Numbered from the stretch's first letter, positions 1 to 10,801 are shown. The stretch is DNA of 64,000 bases from Streptomyces sp. NBC_01476 (GCF_036227265.1 NZ_CP109446.1:5028001-5092000); one strand, 5' to 3'. A program made the numbers and translations. The notes: generated from the sequence alone by a model not told the origin.

Positions 1-918
1 CCCCATCGCCCCGATGTAGCGCGCCGGGGTCCGCAACGCCCGCTCCAGCAGCGGGATGTCGAACTTCGGGTCGTGGGTCAGCACACAGATCACCGTGTTC
101 GCGTCCACCGGCACCCGGTCCAGATACCGGTGCGGCCAGTCCACCACCAACTCGTCCGCGTCCGGGAACCGTTTGCGCGTGGCGAACACCGGCCGGGCGT
201 CGCAGACCGTGACGTGGTAGCCGAGGAACTTCCCCATCCGGGCGACCGCCCCGGCGAAGTCGATCGCCCCGAAGACCAGCAGCCGCGGCGGCGGCGCGAA
301 CGACTGGACGAAGACCGCCAGATCGGCCCGGCGCTGCTCGCCCTCCCGCCCGACCCGTACCACCGCGGTCGTGCCCTGCGCGAGCAGCCCGCGGGCCTGC
401 TCGGTGACGGCCGCGTCCAGCCGGGGATCGCCGAGCGTGCCCGCGGCCTGCTCCGGGGCGACCACCAGATCGCGTTCCGGCGGGTTGCCGTCCGTGCCCG
501 CCGGGCCTGTGCCCTGGGCCGCGTGCTCGGCGATCAGCGAGGCGACCGCCACCGGCCGTCCCGCGGCGATCGCGTCGAGCACCCCGGGCAGGTGCGGGAA
601 GTGCCCGCCGCCGGCCGGCCGGACGAAGACCTCCACCGTGCCGCCGCAGGTGAGCCCCACCTCGAAGGCGTCGTCGTCGCTGACCCCGTACGCCGTCAGC
701 ACCGGGCGGCCGGTCGCGGTGACCTCCTGGGCCAGGTCGTAGACCGCGCCCTCCACGCACCCGCCGGAGATGCTGCCGATGACGTCGCCGTCCTCGGCCA
801 CCGCCATCGAGGCGCCCGGCTGACGCGGCGCCGACTTCCAGGTTCGTACGACGGTGGCCACGGCGAACCGCTTCCCGGCCGCCTGCCACGAGGCGAGGCC
901 ATCCGCGATGTCGCGCAT
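1..918 (-). CDS. XdhC/CoxI family molybdenum-enzyme maturation protein (3' end outside window)
   Basis: Read on the minus strand from the ATG at 918, preceded by GGAG about 8 bases upstream; 306 codons are present and the frame is still open at base 1. The N-terminal XdhC domain shows TVVRTWKSAPRQPGASMAV and then GSISGGCVEGAV. The C-terminal Rossmann-like half shows PPPRLLVFGAIDFAGAVARM and ends in RYIGAMG, typical of XdhC. Family knowledge: these proteins finish the molybdenum cofactor of xanthine-dehydrogenase-type enzymes, for example by sulfuration or cofactor insertion. It is divergent from the CO dehydrogenase structural genes and shares their control region, so I infer it matures that enzyme (CoxI- or CoxF-like). 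The family call is secure; the partner enzyme is inferred. Confidence 0.9.
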   Translation of the reverse strand, partial: MRDIADGLASWQAAGKRFAVATVVRTWKSAPRQPGASMAVAEDGDVIGSISGGCVEGAVYDLAQEVTATGRPVLTAYGVSDDDAFEVGLTCGGTVEVFVRPAGGGHFPHLPGVLDAIAAGRPVAVASLIAEHAAQGTGPAGTDGNPPERDLVVAPEQAAGTLGDPRLDAAVTEQARGLLAQGTTAVVRVGREGEQRRADLAVFVQSFAPPPRLLVFGAIDFAGAVARMGKFLGYHVTVCDARPVFATRKRFPDADELVVDWPHRYLDRVPVDANTVICVLTHDPKFDIPLLERALRTPARYIGAMG

Positions 919-1065
919 TCGGGCTCCTCTCCGAGCACCCGGAGCCGCCCCTTGTTCCATGGTCGCGTGCCGCGGTTGCCCGCGCCTCGTCCAGGCGCGC
1001 CAAGCGGCCGTTCCCCCGGCTCCGCGCTGAGCATGCGAAGCCTCTGACCTGGGTGTCAACCGGCG

Positions 1066-1127
1066 GTTAACGGTTCGCTTAGGTCGGGGTCCCCCGTTCG
1101 GCCGTAAAGTTAAGCAGTCGCTTAACT
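1066..1127. promoter_or_regulatory. Two related dyad operators in the divergent xdhC / cox control region
   Basis: The 345-bp gap between the divergent genes holds a perfect inverted repeat at 1108-1127, AGTTAAGC-AGTC-GCTTAACT. A degenerate copy at 1066-1084, GTTAACGGTTCGCTTAGGT, keeps GTTAA and TCGCTTA at the same spacing. The copies lie 43 bp apart, about four helical turns, so a regulator could bind both on one DNA face. No strong consensus promoter could be picked with confidence. The regulator is unknown; the LysR protein at the operon end is one candidate. The rest of the gap holds nothing else I recognise. Confidence 0.6.
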
Positions 1128-1263
1128 CGCCGTTGACTTCTGTGCCGGCGAGGCGCCCAATGTGCCCCGAGCGCACGTGGCGGATCACCGCCGCGGCGCG
1201 TGGCCAAGCCGCCGAGGCGAGACCGGACCGGGGACGTACGGTCCGGCGAAAGGGGCGTTCCGC

Positions 1264-2148
1264 ATGCAGGTTCCCGCGCCGTTCGAATACCAGCGGGTGA
1301 GCAGTGTCGACCAGGCGATCGGGCTGCTCGACCGGCTCGGTGACACCGCCCGGCTGGTGGCCGGCGGCCACAGCCTCCTTCCGATGATGAAGCTGCGGCT
1401 GGCCAACTTCGAATACCTGATCGACATCAACGACCTCCACGAGCAGCTGGGTTACATCGCGGTCGAACCCGGCCGGATCCGGATCGGTGCCATGACCCGG
1501 CACCGCGAGCTGCTGGAGTCCGCCGAACTCGCCGCCGCCTTCCCGATCTTCCGTGACGCCGAACGGGTGATCGCCGACCCCGTGGTCCGCAACCGCGGCA
1601 CCCTCGGCGGCTCGCTCTGCCAGGCCGACCCCTCCGAGGACCTCTCCGCGGTGTGCACCACGCTCGACGCCACCTGCGTCATCCGCGGCCTGGACGGCGA
1701 GCGCGAGGTCTCCATGGAGGACTTCCACCAGGGCCCGTACGAGACGGCCGTCGGCGACGCCGAGATGCTCACCGAGGTCCGCTTCCCGATCCGGCCGAAC
1801 GGGTCGAGCGCCTACGAGAAGGTCGAGCGGCGGGCCGGCGACTGGGCAGTGGTCTCGGCCGGCGCCGCGGTCTGGCTGGACGGCGCGGGACTGATCGCGG
1901 ACGCCCGGGTCGGCCTGGCCGCCGTCGGCCCCAACACCGCCGGCATCCCCGGTATCGCCGAAACGCTGCGCGGCCGGCCACCGTCCGAGGAGCTGTACGC
2001 GCAGGCCGGCGCCGTCGCCGCCGAAGCGTGCGACCCGGTCACCGACCGCCGGGGCAGCGCGGAGTACAAGCGGCACCTGGCCGGCGAGCTGACCGCGCGG
2101 GTGCTGCGGTCGGCGGTCGCCAGGATCAACCACAGCCAGGAGGCGTGA
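1264..2148 (+). CDS. coxM: Carbon monoxide dehydrogenase medium subunit, FAD-binding
   Basis: 294 aa. The ATG at 1264 follows GAAAGGGG and matches the family N-terminus (MQVPAPFEYQR); an upstream in-frame ATG at 1162 gives an unrelated extension. The FAD-binding motifs AGGHS (residues 33-37) and TLGGS (113-117) are present, in the form known for CoxM of form I CO dehydrogenases. The subunit moves electrons from the iron-sulfur subunit to FAD and on to quinone. It ends one base before coxS and has the usual length for the family. The order M-S-L is that of classic cox operons. Taken alone it could be any molybdenum hydroxylase FAD subunit; the adjoining large subunit decides the assignment. 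Confidence 0.93.
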   Translation: MQVPAPFEYQRVSSVDQAIGLLDRLGDTARLVAGGHSLLPMMKLRLANFEYLIDINDLHEQLGYIAVEPGRIRIGAMTRHRELLESAELAAAFPIFRDAERVIADPVVRNRGTLGGSLCQADPSEDLSAVCTTLDATCVIRGLDGEREVSMEDFHQGPYETAVGDAEMLTEVRFPIRPNGSSAYEKVERRAGDWAVVSAGAAVWLDGAGLIADARVGLAAVGPNTAGIPGIAETLRGRPPSEELYAQAGAVAAEACDPVTDRRGSAEYKRHLAGELTARVLRSAVARINHSQEA

Positions 2149-2149
2149 C

Positions 2150-2670
2150 ATGCAGGTCACCATGACCGTCAACGGCGACGAGGTCACCCGGGAGATCGAG
2201 GGCCGGCTGCTGCTGGTCCACTTCCTGCGCGACCACCTGGCGCTCACCGGCACCCACTGGGGCTGTGACACCAGCAACTGCGGCACCTGCGTGGTGTGGA
2301 TGGACGGCGAGCCCGTCAAGTCCTGTACGGTGCTGGCCGCGATGGCCGGCGGGCACGATGTGCGGACCGTCGAAGGGCTGGAGCAGAACGGCGAACTCGA
2401 CCCCGTACAGCGCGGGTTCATGGAGTGCCACGGCCTGCAGTGCGGCTTCTGCACCCCCGGCATGATGATGACCGCCCGCGCCCTGCTCGACCGGAACCCC
2501 GACCCGGACGAGGAGGAGATCCGCGAGGCGATCTCCGGGCAGATCTGCCGCTGCACCGGCTACGCCACGATCGTGCGCTCCATCCGCTGGGCGGCGGCCG
2601 AGGAGGCCGGCACCCGCACCTCCCTCACCGCCCCGCTCCCGGAAACCGCCACCACGTCAGGGAGTGCGTC

Positions 2671-2674
<4 letters not shown>
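2150..2674 (+). CDS. coxS: Carbon monoxide dehydrogenase small subunit, two [2Fe-2S] clusters
   Basis: 174 aa. The plant-ferredoxin-type domain has Cys39, 44, 47 and 59 (GCDTSNCGTCVVW then SC), and the helical C-terminal domain has Cys98, 101, 133 and 135 (QCGFCTPGM then CRCTGY). These are the ligands of the distal and proximal [2Fe-2S] clusters that wire the Mo-Cu centre to FAD. The gene starts one base after the coxM stop, and its TGA overlaps the coxL ATG as ATGA, which suggests translational coupling. The C-terminal tail after about residue 150 is slightly longer than usual and rich in Ala, Thr and Pro; it looks disordered. Confidence 0.95.
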
Positions 2675-5070
<2,396 letters not shown>

Positions 5071-5096
5071 GCCGCGGCCCGGGTGGTGTGCCGCTT

Positions 5097-5171
5097 GCGT
5101 GGTCCGGTGGGTCGGTCCGGTGGGTCGGGTCGGTCCGGTCGGTCCGGCGGGTTCCGTCGGTCCGGTGGGTT
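5097..5171 (+). repeat. Low-complexity GGTCCGGTGGGT-type repeat before the XdhC-YHS gene
   Basis: About 75 bases are built from repeats of GGTCCGGT, GGTCGGTCC and GGTGGGTCG. In frame this would encode a Gly/Arg/Ser stretch if an upstream start at 5083 were used. I treat it as noncoding leader, because a ribosome-binding site lies after it and the family homology begins after it. Confidence 0.6.
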
Positions 5172-5190
5172 CGAAGAGGAGATGGGCAAG

Positions 5191-6081
5191 GTGTCCAAGG
5201 CGGTGAGCGCGCGAGCGCTCGAACTGACCGAGCGGCGTGTGCCGTTCGTGCACGCCACCGTGGTGCGCGCACAGGCGCCGGCCTCGGCGCACGCCGGGGA
5301 CGAGGCGATCGTGTACGACGACGGCACGATCGACGGCTTCGTCGGCGGGGTGTGCGCCGAGGGTTCGGTGCGCACCGCCGCCCTGGGCGCGCTGCGTGCC
5401 GCCCGCCCGCTGCTGCTGCGGGTCCTGCCGGAGGGCGAGCAGGACTTCCCCGAGGCGCCCGGCGCCGAGGTGGTGGTGAACACCTGCCTGTCCGGCGGCG
5501 CGCTGGAGATCTTCCTCGAACCCGTACTGCCCCCGCCGCTGATCGAGGTGGTCGGGCACACCCCGGTCGCCGAAGCGGTGCTCGCGGTGGCCGACGTGCT
5601 CGGCTGGGCCACCGCCCGCTCGCTGCCCGCCGGACCGGTCGACCCCCAGACGGTGGCGGTGGTCGTCGCCGGACACGGCCGCGACGAGATCGAGTCCATC
5701 CGGGCCGCGCTCGACGCGGGCGTGGACCGGATCGCCCTGGTCGCCAGCCGGCGCCGCGGCTCCGCCCTGCTCGACGAGCTGGAGCTGACCGCGGCCGAAC
5801 GCGCCAGGATCAGCACCCCGGCCGGTCTGGACATCGGGGCCCGTACGCCGCCGGAGGTCGCGCTCTCCATCCTCGCCGAGCTGGTGGAGGCGGTCCGCTC
5901 CGGGCAGGTGCGGGTACCCGCACCTGCGCCGGACCGGGCACCCGCCGAGGCGATCGACCCGGTCTGCGGCATGACGGTCACGGTCGGACCGGACACCCCG
6001 CACGCGGTGGTGGACGGTGTCGACCACTGGTTCTGCGGCTCCGGCTGCCTGAACCGCTACACGAAAGAGCCGGTGGGTTAG
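5191..6081 (+). CDS. XdhC/CoxF-like maturation protein fused to a C-terminal YHS domain
   Basis: 296 aa from GTG 5191, placed 9-10 bases after GAAGAGGAG; an in-frame ATG at 5182 abuts that site. The N-terminal part is XdhC-like (HATVVRAQAPASAHAGDEA, then GFVGGVCAEGSV). The middle is the Rossmann-like XdhC_C region (PPPLIEVVGHTPVAEAVLAV). The last 45 residues form a YHS domain, DPVCGMTV to WFCGSGCLNRY, with three Cys and a His that could bind metal. XdhC/CoxF-type proteins deliver or assemble the Mo centre. I infer that the YHS module could handle copper or iron for the same active site, but no experiment is known to me. It lies between coxL and coxD; its stop overlaps the coxD start (TAGTG). 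Confidence 0.88.
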   Translation: MSKAVSARALELTERRVPFVHATVVRAQAPASAHAGDEAIVYDDGTIDGFVGGVCAEGSVRTAALGALRAARPLLLRVLPEGEQDFPEAPGAEVVVNTCLSGGALEIFLEPVLPPPLIEVVGHTPVAEAVLAVADVLGWATARSLPAGPVDPQTVAVVVAGHGRDEIESIRAALDAGVDRIALVASRRRGSALLDELELTAAERARISTPAGLDIGARTPPEVALSILAELVEAVRSGQVRVPAPAPDRAPAEAIDPVCGMTVTVGPDTPHAVVDGVDHWFCGSGCLNRYTKEPVG

Positions 6082-6971
6082 TGGGCGGCCTCTTCACGGA
6101 CGCCGCGGAGGTCAGGCGGCGGCTGGACGCGGTCGGCCACCTGGTGGACGACGGCACGGCGACCGCCCTCTACCTGGCCACCGTCCTCCACCGGCCGCTC
6201 CTCATCGAGGGCGAGCCGGGCGTCGGCAAGACCAGCACCGCCAAGGCACTCGCCGAGACGCTGGGCACCCCGCTGATCCGTCTGCAGTGCTACGAGGGGC
6301 TGTCCGCGAGCGAGGCGCTCTACGAGTGGAACTACCAGCGGCAGCTGCTGGCGATCCGGCTCACCGAGGCCCGCGCCGAGCGGCTCACCGACGCGGACCT
6401 GTTCACCGAGGAGTTCCTGCAGGACCGGCCGCTGCTGCGGGCGGTCCGCTACGACGGTCCGCTGCCGCCGGTGCTGCTGATCGACGAGATCGACCGCGCG
6501 GACGACGAGTTCGAGGCGCTGCTCTTCGAGTTCCTCGGCGAGGCCGCGATCACCGTCCCCGAGCTCGGCACCTTCGCCGCGGCCCGGCCGCCGCTGGTGA
6601 TCCTCACCTCCAACCGCAGCCGCGAACTCCATGACGCGCTGCGGCGGCGCTGCCTCTACCACTGGATCGACTTCCCGGCGCCGGAACGCGTGGTGGAGAT
6701 CCTGCGCCGTACGGTGCCGGGTGCGGGCGACCCGCTGATCGCGTCGGCGGCCGAGTTCATCGGGCGGGCCCGCCGGCTGGAGCTGGACAAGGCGCCGGGG
6801 ATGGCCGAGGCGATCGACTGGCTCTCCGCGCTGTCGGCGCTGGACGTCAGCCGGCTGGCGCGGGGCGACATCGTGCGCACGCTCAGCACGGTCGCCAAGA
6901 GCGCGGACGATCTGGTCGCGGTGACCGAAGCGCTCGACGACCTCGGCTATCCCAAGGCGGTGGCGCCGTGA
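6081..6971 (+). CDS. coxD: CoxD-type AAA+ ATPase (MoxR family)
   Basis: 296 aa, GTG start sharing its first base with the stop of the preceding gene. Walker A is GEPGVGKT (residues 44-51), Walker B is VLLIDEIDRAD, and a sensor-1 Asn lies in VILTSNRSRELHDALRRRC. This is the MoxR-type AAA+ layout. In Oligotropha, CoxD works with CoxE and CoxF to build the [CuSMoO2] active site of CO dehydrogenase (published genetics), probably by ATP-driven remodelling of the apo-enzyme. Its position in the operon with a VWA partner (coxE) supports the same chaperone role here. Complete, with typical length. Confidence 0.93.
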   Translation: MGGLFTDAAEVRRRLDAVGHLVDDGTATALYLATVLHRPLLIEGEPGVGKTSTAKALAETLGTPLIRLQCYEGLSASEALYEWNYQRQLLAIRLTEARAERLTDADLFTEEFLQDRPLLRAVRYDGPLPPVLLIDEIDRADDEFEALLFEFLGEAAITVPELGTFAAARPPLVILTSNRSRELHDALRRRCLYHWIDFPAPERVVEILRRTVPGAGDPLIASAAEFIGRARRLELDKAPGMAEAIDWLSALSALDVSRLARGDIVRTLSTVAKSADDLVAVTEALDDLGYPKAVAP

Positions 6972-7000
6972 ACCCGTCCGAGCGGCAGATTCTTTGAGCG

Positions 7001-7040
7001 AGTCCGCGTGAGTCCGCGTGAGTCAGCGTGAGTCCGAGCG
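7001..7040 (+). repeat. 10-bp tandem repeat in the coxD-coxG gap
   Basis: Four successive units of AGTCCGCGTG, the third reading AGTCAGCGTG and the fourth AGTCCGAGCG, lie in the 105-bp gap before coxG. No function is apparent. Confidence 0.7.
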
Positions 7041-7076
7041 AGCCCGGAAGAAGCACCGGAAGAAGCAGAGGAAGCC

Positions 7077-8177
7077 ATGAAGATCGAGAACGAATTCGGT
7101 GTCGATGCCCCGCTCGAGCGCGCCTGGGCCGCGCTCACGGACCTGGAGGGCCTGGCCCCCTGCATGCCCGGTGCGCAGCTCACCGGTGTCGAGGGCGATG
7201 TCTACAAGGGCAAGGTGAAGGTCAAGGTCGGGCCGGTGATCAGCCAGTTCGCCGGGACGGCCCGCTTCGTGGAGAAGGACGACGCCGCCCACCACGCGGT
7301 GATCAGTGCCTCCGGCAAGGACGCGCGGGGCGGCGGCAACGCCTCGGCGATGATCCACGCCCAGCTGCGGCAGGACGGCTCGGGCACGCACGTCAGCGTC
7401 TCCACCGACCTCAACATCAGCGGGAAGCTGGCGCAGTTCGGCAGCGGGATGATCAAGGAGATCTCGGAGAAGCTGCTGACGCAGTTCGTGCACAACCTGG
7501 AGGCGCAGCTGCACGAGGCGCCTGCGGCGGGCGGCACCGGACCGGCGGAGGCCCCCGCCGGCGCCGGCGGGGCGGCGGGCGCGGGCCCCGTGACCGCGGC
7601 CCCGCCGGTCGCGGAGTCGCCTGCCGCGCCGCCGACCCGTACGGAGGGCCCGGCCACGGCGCCCGCAACCCCGGCCCCCGGCCCGGCGGGAACGGCCCCC
7701 ACGCCCACGGCCTCCACCCCGTCGACCCCCGCGTGGGGCCGCACGAGCGCGGGCCCCGCAGGTGCGGGTTCGGGGGAGGCGGCGACCGCGCCGGTCGCCG
7801 GCGGGTCGGCGGGGTCCGTGGCTGGTCGTACGGACGCGGCTTCCGCCGGTACGAGTTCGGGGCAGGCGACGTCCGCGCCGGCCTCCGGTGGTGCGGGGGA
7901 GGTGGGGATCGGGGCAGCGTTGCCCGCCGAGGGCGCGCGGGCCGGCCTCGGGTCCTTGGAGGCGGCCGCTCCCGTCGCGGGTCTGGCGGAGCCGCCCGCT
8001 GCTGTGGCGCCCGCTGACGCCTCGGCCGCCGGGGCGGGGTCCTTTCAGGCCACGCCGGAGGCCGAACCGCTGGATCTGATGGAGCTGGCCGGCTCGTCGG
8101 TCTACAAGAGGCTGATCCCGGTGGCGGTGCTCGTCCTCGTCGTGATCGGCGTGGTGATCTGGCTGATCGTCCGGTGA
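7077..8177 (+). CDS. coxG: CoxG: SRPBCC-domain protein with C-terminal membrane anchor
   Basis: 366 aa, ATG preceded by AGAGGAAG. Residues 1 to about 145 form the CoxG/SRPBCC domain (MKIENEFGVDAPLERAWAAL, ISGKLAQFGSGMIKEISEKL). An Ala/Pro/Gly/Thr-rich low-complexity linker of about 180 residues follows. The protein ends in a transmembrane helix, LIPVAVLVLVVIGVVIWLIV, and a final Arg. CoxG is known to recruit CO dehydrogenase to the cytoplasmic membrane, where electrons enter the quinone pool; recent work on related anchors also implicates them in quinone delivery. The long flexible linker fits a tethered arm. Its stop overlaps the coxE start (GTGA). Confidence 0.9.
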   Translation: MKIENEFGVDAPLERAWAALTDLEGLAPCMPGAQLTGVEGDVYKGKVKVKVGPVISQFAGTARFVEKDDAAHHAVISASGKDARGGGNASAMIHAQLRQDGSGTHVSVSTDLNISGKLAQFGSGMIKEISEKLLTQFVHNLEAQLHEAPAAGGTGPAEAPAGAGGAAGAGPVTAAPPVAESPAAPPTRTEGPATAPATPAPGPAGTAPTPTASTPSTPAWGRTSAGPAGAGSGEAATAPVAGGSAGSVAGRTDAASAGTSSGQATSAPASGGAGEVGIGAALPAEGARAGLGSLEAAAPVAGLAEPPAAVAPADASAAGAGSFQATPEAEPLDLMELAGSSVYKRLIPVAVLVLVVIGVVIWLIVR

Positions 8178-9412
8178 CGGTTCCCGCCGGTGGCCTTCCG
8201 CTGCTCCCGGCCGTCGACCGCGCGGCCTTTGCCGTCGCGCTCGCCGGACGGCTGCGGGAGCGGGGGGTGGCGGTCGGCCTGACCTCCGTCGAGGACTTCA
8301 CCCGGGCGCTGGAGGCGGTGCCGCCCTCGTCACGGGAGGCGCTGTACTGGACCGCCAGGATCTGCCTGGCCCGGGAGCACGGGGACCTGGCGGTCTTCGA
8401 CGCCGTGTTCGACGCGGTCTTCGGGGACGCCGTCCTCCCGCTGGACCCCAACGCCCGGCGGACCGGCCTGGGCGCCGCCCCCACCGCGGACGACGGCTAC
8501 GCCTCCGTACCCGGCCCGTCCCAGGAGTCGCAGGAGGGCGGCGGCCTGCCCTGGGTGACGCTGCCGCCGGCCGTCGCGGGAGCCGGGACGTCCGACGGCG
8601 CGGAGAAGCTCGCCGTGCCCGAGCGGCTGCCCAGCGACCTGGCCGGTCTCGCGGACACCCCTTTCGGCGAGCTGAGCCCGCGCGACACCGCGCTGCTCGG
8701 CCAGTGGCTGGAGCGGGCGCTGCCGGTCTGGCCGGTCCGCCGCTCCCGGCGCCACCGCGTCCGGCCCGGCGGCCCGCTGGTCGAACTGCGGGCGACCGTG
8801 GCGCGCGCCCGCCGTACCGGCTGGGAGCCGGTGAAGCTGGTCAGGACCGGGCCGGTGACCAGACCGCGCCGGGTCGTCGTGCTCTGTGACGTCAGCCAGT
8901 CCATGCAGCCGCAGGCGGTCGCGTACCTGCATCTGATGCGCGCGCTGGCCCTCACCACCGACGCGGAGGTCTTCGCCTTCGCCACCACGGTCACCCGGCT
9001 CACCACCGTGCTGGCGCACCGCTCGGCGGAGGCCGCGGTGGCGGCGGCCTCGGCCCGGGTGGTGGACCGCTTCGGCGGCACCCGGATCGCGGGCAGCCTG
9101 CGGACGCTGCTCGGCTCGCACCACGGTGGCCTGCTGCGGGGCGCGGTGGTGATCATCGGCTCGGACGGCTGGGACGGCGACCCGCCGGAGCAGCTGGCCG
9201 CGGCGATGGCGCGGTTGCGGCGCCGCGCCCACACGGTGGTCTGGCTCAACCCCCGGGCGGGGGCGCCCGGCTTCCTACCGCGCACCGGCACGATGGCCGC
9301 GGCGCTGCCGTACTGCGATGCGCTGCTGCCCGGTGACACCTTCGGCTCGCTGCTCCGGCTGCCCGCGGAGATCGCCGCCCGCGCCGCCCGCGGCCCCCGC
9401 GCCCGCGGCTGA
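8174..9412 (+). CDS. coxE: CoxE: von Willebrand factor A domain protein
   Basis: 412 aa, GTG start overlapping the coxG stop. The C-terminal half is a VWA domain with the metal-ion-dependent adhesion motif DVSQS (Asp239, Ser241, Ser243), followed by MQPQAVAYLHLMRALAL and FGGTRIAGSLRTLL. The N-terminal half is helical with an Arg-rich stretch before the VWA domain. CoxE proteins pair with the MoxR-type ATPase CoxD during insertion of the Mo-Cu centre (known from Oligotropha). It is the last gene of the operon; a repeat element with hairpin potential follows it. Confidence 0.92.
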   Translation: MTVPAGGLPLLPAVDRAAFAVALAGRLRERGVAVGLTSVEDFTRALEAVPPSSREALYWTARICLAREHGDLAVFDAVFDAVFGDAVLPLDPNARRTGLGAAPTADDGYASVPGPSQESQEGGGLPWVTLPPAVAGAGTSDGAEKLAVPERLPSDLAGLADTPFGELSPRDTALLGQWLERALPVWPVRRSRRHRVRPGGPLVELRATVARARRTGWEPVKLVRTGPVTRPRRVVVLCDVSQSMQPQAVAYLHLMRALALTTDAEVFAFATTVTRLTTVLAHRSAEAAVAAASARVVDRFGGTRIAGSLRTLLGSHHGGLLRGAVVIIGSDGWDGDPPEQLAAAMARLRRRAHTVVWLNPRAGAPGFLPRTGTMAAALPYCDALLPGDTFGSLLRLPAEIAARAARGPRARG

Positions 9413-9435
9413 CCCCCGGCCATGTGCCCCGCAGG

Positions 9436-9612
9436 GGCGCTGGGGGTACCCCGGACGAAGTCTGGGGGAGGAACTGCGCGAACGGCCACGACGGGGCCGC
9501 ACTCCGTCACCGGCCGAAAGGGGCTGTTGCTGCCGTTCCCGGACCACCGGCCGGTGGTGGGTTGCGCGCGCAGTTCCTCCCCCAGACTTCGTCCGGGGGC
9601 ACCCCCAGCGCC
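9436..9612. repeat. MITE-like inverted-repeat element, copy 1
   Basis: A 177-bp noncoding element with nearly identical 45-46-bp inverted ends, 9436-9480 and 9567-9612. Each end contains the hairpin-prone CCCCCAGACTTCGTCCGGGG and CGCGCAGTTCCT. The core of about 86 bp carries CTCCGTCACCGGCCG and GACCACCGGCCGGTGGTGGG. Related copies lie at four other intergenic places in the window. There is no reading frame for a transposase. Placed between the convergent coxE and LysR genes, it may also stop transcription. Confidence 0.8.
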
Positions 9613-9636
9613 TCCTTACCGTCAGCGGGACGCGGC

Positions 9637-10683
9637 TCAGCTCCAGAGGGTTACGTGCACCGCGGGGCGGAAGCGGCCCGCGGTGACGCCGGAACCCTTG
9701 AGCATCGCCTGGGTGGCCCGCGGGGTCGTGACGAAGCGCCGCAGCTCCGCCGCCACCGGCGGGGCGTCGCGGTCCGGCAGGGTGAGGATGTTCCAGGAGC
9801 CACGGGCCGGCAGCACCGGAGTGACCACCTGGTGCAGGTCGCCCGCCGCGAGGTCCTTCGCCACCGCGAAGGCGACCGCGAGCGCCACCCCCTTGCCGTG
9901 CTTGGCCTCCTCGATCGCGGCCGCGTGGCTCTGGAAGATCCGCTGGTTCTCCTCGGGCACGTTGATCCGGCGCAGCACCGTCGGCACCATCCCTATCCGG
10001 CCGACCGCCGAGGGCCCCAGCAGCCAGGTCTGCGCGCGCAGCTCCGGCAGGCCCACCCGGCCGGACACCAGCGGGTGGCCGGTGCCCACCACCGCCAGCA
10101 CCTGGTAGTTGAGGAACGTCGTACAGGACATCGGCTCCTCAAGGGTGGCCGGCCGCGGCCCGATCGCCGCGTCGACCGCCCGGGTCACCAGCAGCGTGCC
10201 GAACCTCTGCGGGTTGTGGACGCTCAGCTCGACGTTCAGATCGGCGGCCCGCCCGGCGAAGAGCTCGATCAGGCCGGGCGCCGCGTGCTCCGCGAAGAGG
10301 CTCGACGTGGCCAGCCGCAGCAGCCGCCGTCCCGCTCCGGCCTGGCTGACCTCCAGCACGGTCCGGTCCTGGAGCCCGAGCATCTCGATCGCCCGGCTGG
10401 CCAGCCGCAGGCCGCCCGGGGTGAAGGCGAGCCCGCTCGCCGCCCGGGTGAAGAGCTTGTCGCCCAGCTCCTTGCGCAGATGCGCGACGTGCATCGAGAC
10501 CGCGGCCTCCGACACGTCCAGATCGGCTGCGGCCGCCTTCACCGAGCCGAGCCGTACCGTCGCCGCGAACGCCCGCAACTGCGTCGGGGTCAACCGATGC
10601 CTCCCAACCGTCCGACCGACATCACCCGAGCCACCACCCGAATCACCACCGGAACCAGCGGAACCACCACCTCGACCCGCCAT
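9637..10683 (-). CDS. LysR-family transcriptional regulator, candidate CODH regulator (CutR-like)
   Basis: 348 aa from ATG 10683. A Gly/Ser-rich N-terminal extension of about 28 residues precedes the winged helix (LTPTQLRAFAATVRLGSVKA, then VSEAAVSMHVAHLRKELGDK). A LysR substrate-binding domain follows. It converges on the cox operon. In mycobacteria the LysR protein CutR activates CO dehydrogenase genes and sits beside them, so the same role is plausible here, though location is the only link. It could equally be an unrelated LysR gene. The Gly/Ser-rich start is odd; translation may begin later. Confidence 0.82.
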   Translation of the reverse strand: MAGRGGGSAGSGGDSGGGSGDVGRTVGRHRLTPTQLRAFAATVRLGSVKAAAADLDVSEAAVSMHVAHLRKELGDKLFTRAASGLAFTPGGLRLASRAIEMLGLQDRTVLEVSQAGAGRRLLRLATSSLFAEHAAPGLIELFAGRAADLNVELSVHNPQRFGTLLVTRAVDAAIGPRPATLEEPMSCTTFLNYQVLAVVGTGHPLVSGRVGLPELRAQTWLLGPSAVGRIGMVPTVLRRINVPEENQRIFQSHAAAIEEAKHGKGVALAVAFAVAKDLAAGDLHQVVTPVLPARGSWNILTLPDRDAPPVAAELRRFVTTPRATQAMLKGSGVTAGRFRPAVHVTLWS

Positions 10684-10801
10684 CCGCGGTGCCGCACAAG
10701 GGTCTTGTGGCCCCGGTCACAAACTACCTCCGGGAGTACGGACCCGGCTATGGTCCGTCGGGCGGCGCGATCCTGCGGGGGGAACGCCGCCGACCGGCGT
10801 T

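Noticed and set aside
73..1047. Long plus-strand reading frame at the left edge
   Set aside because: It is the shadow of the minus-strand XdhC gene; its translation is Arg/Pro/Gly-rich with no family features, as is usual opposite real genes in DNA this rich in GC.
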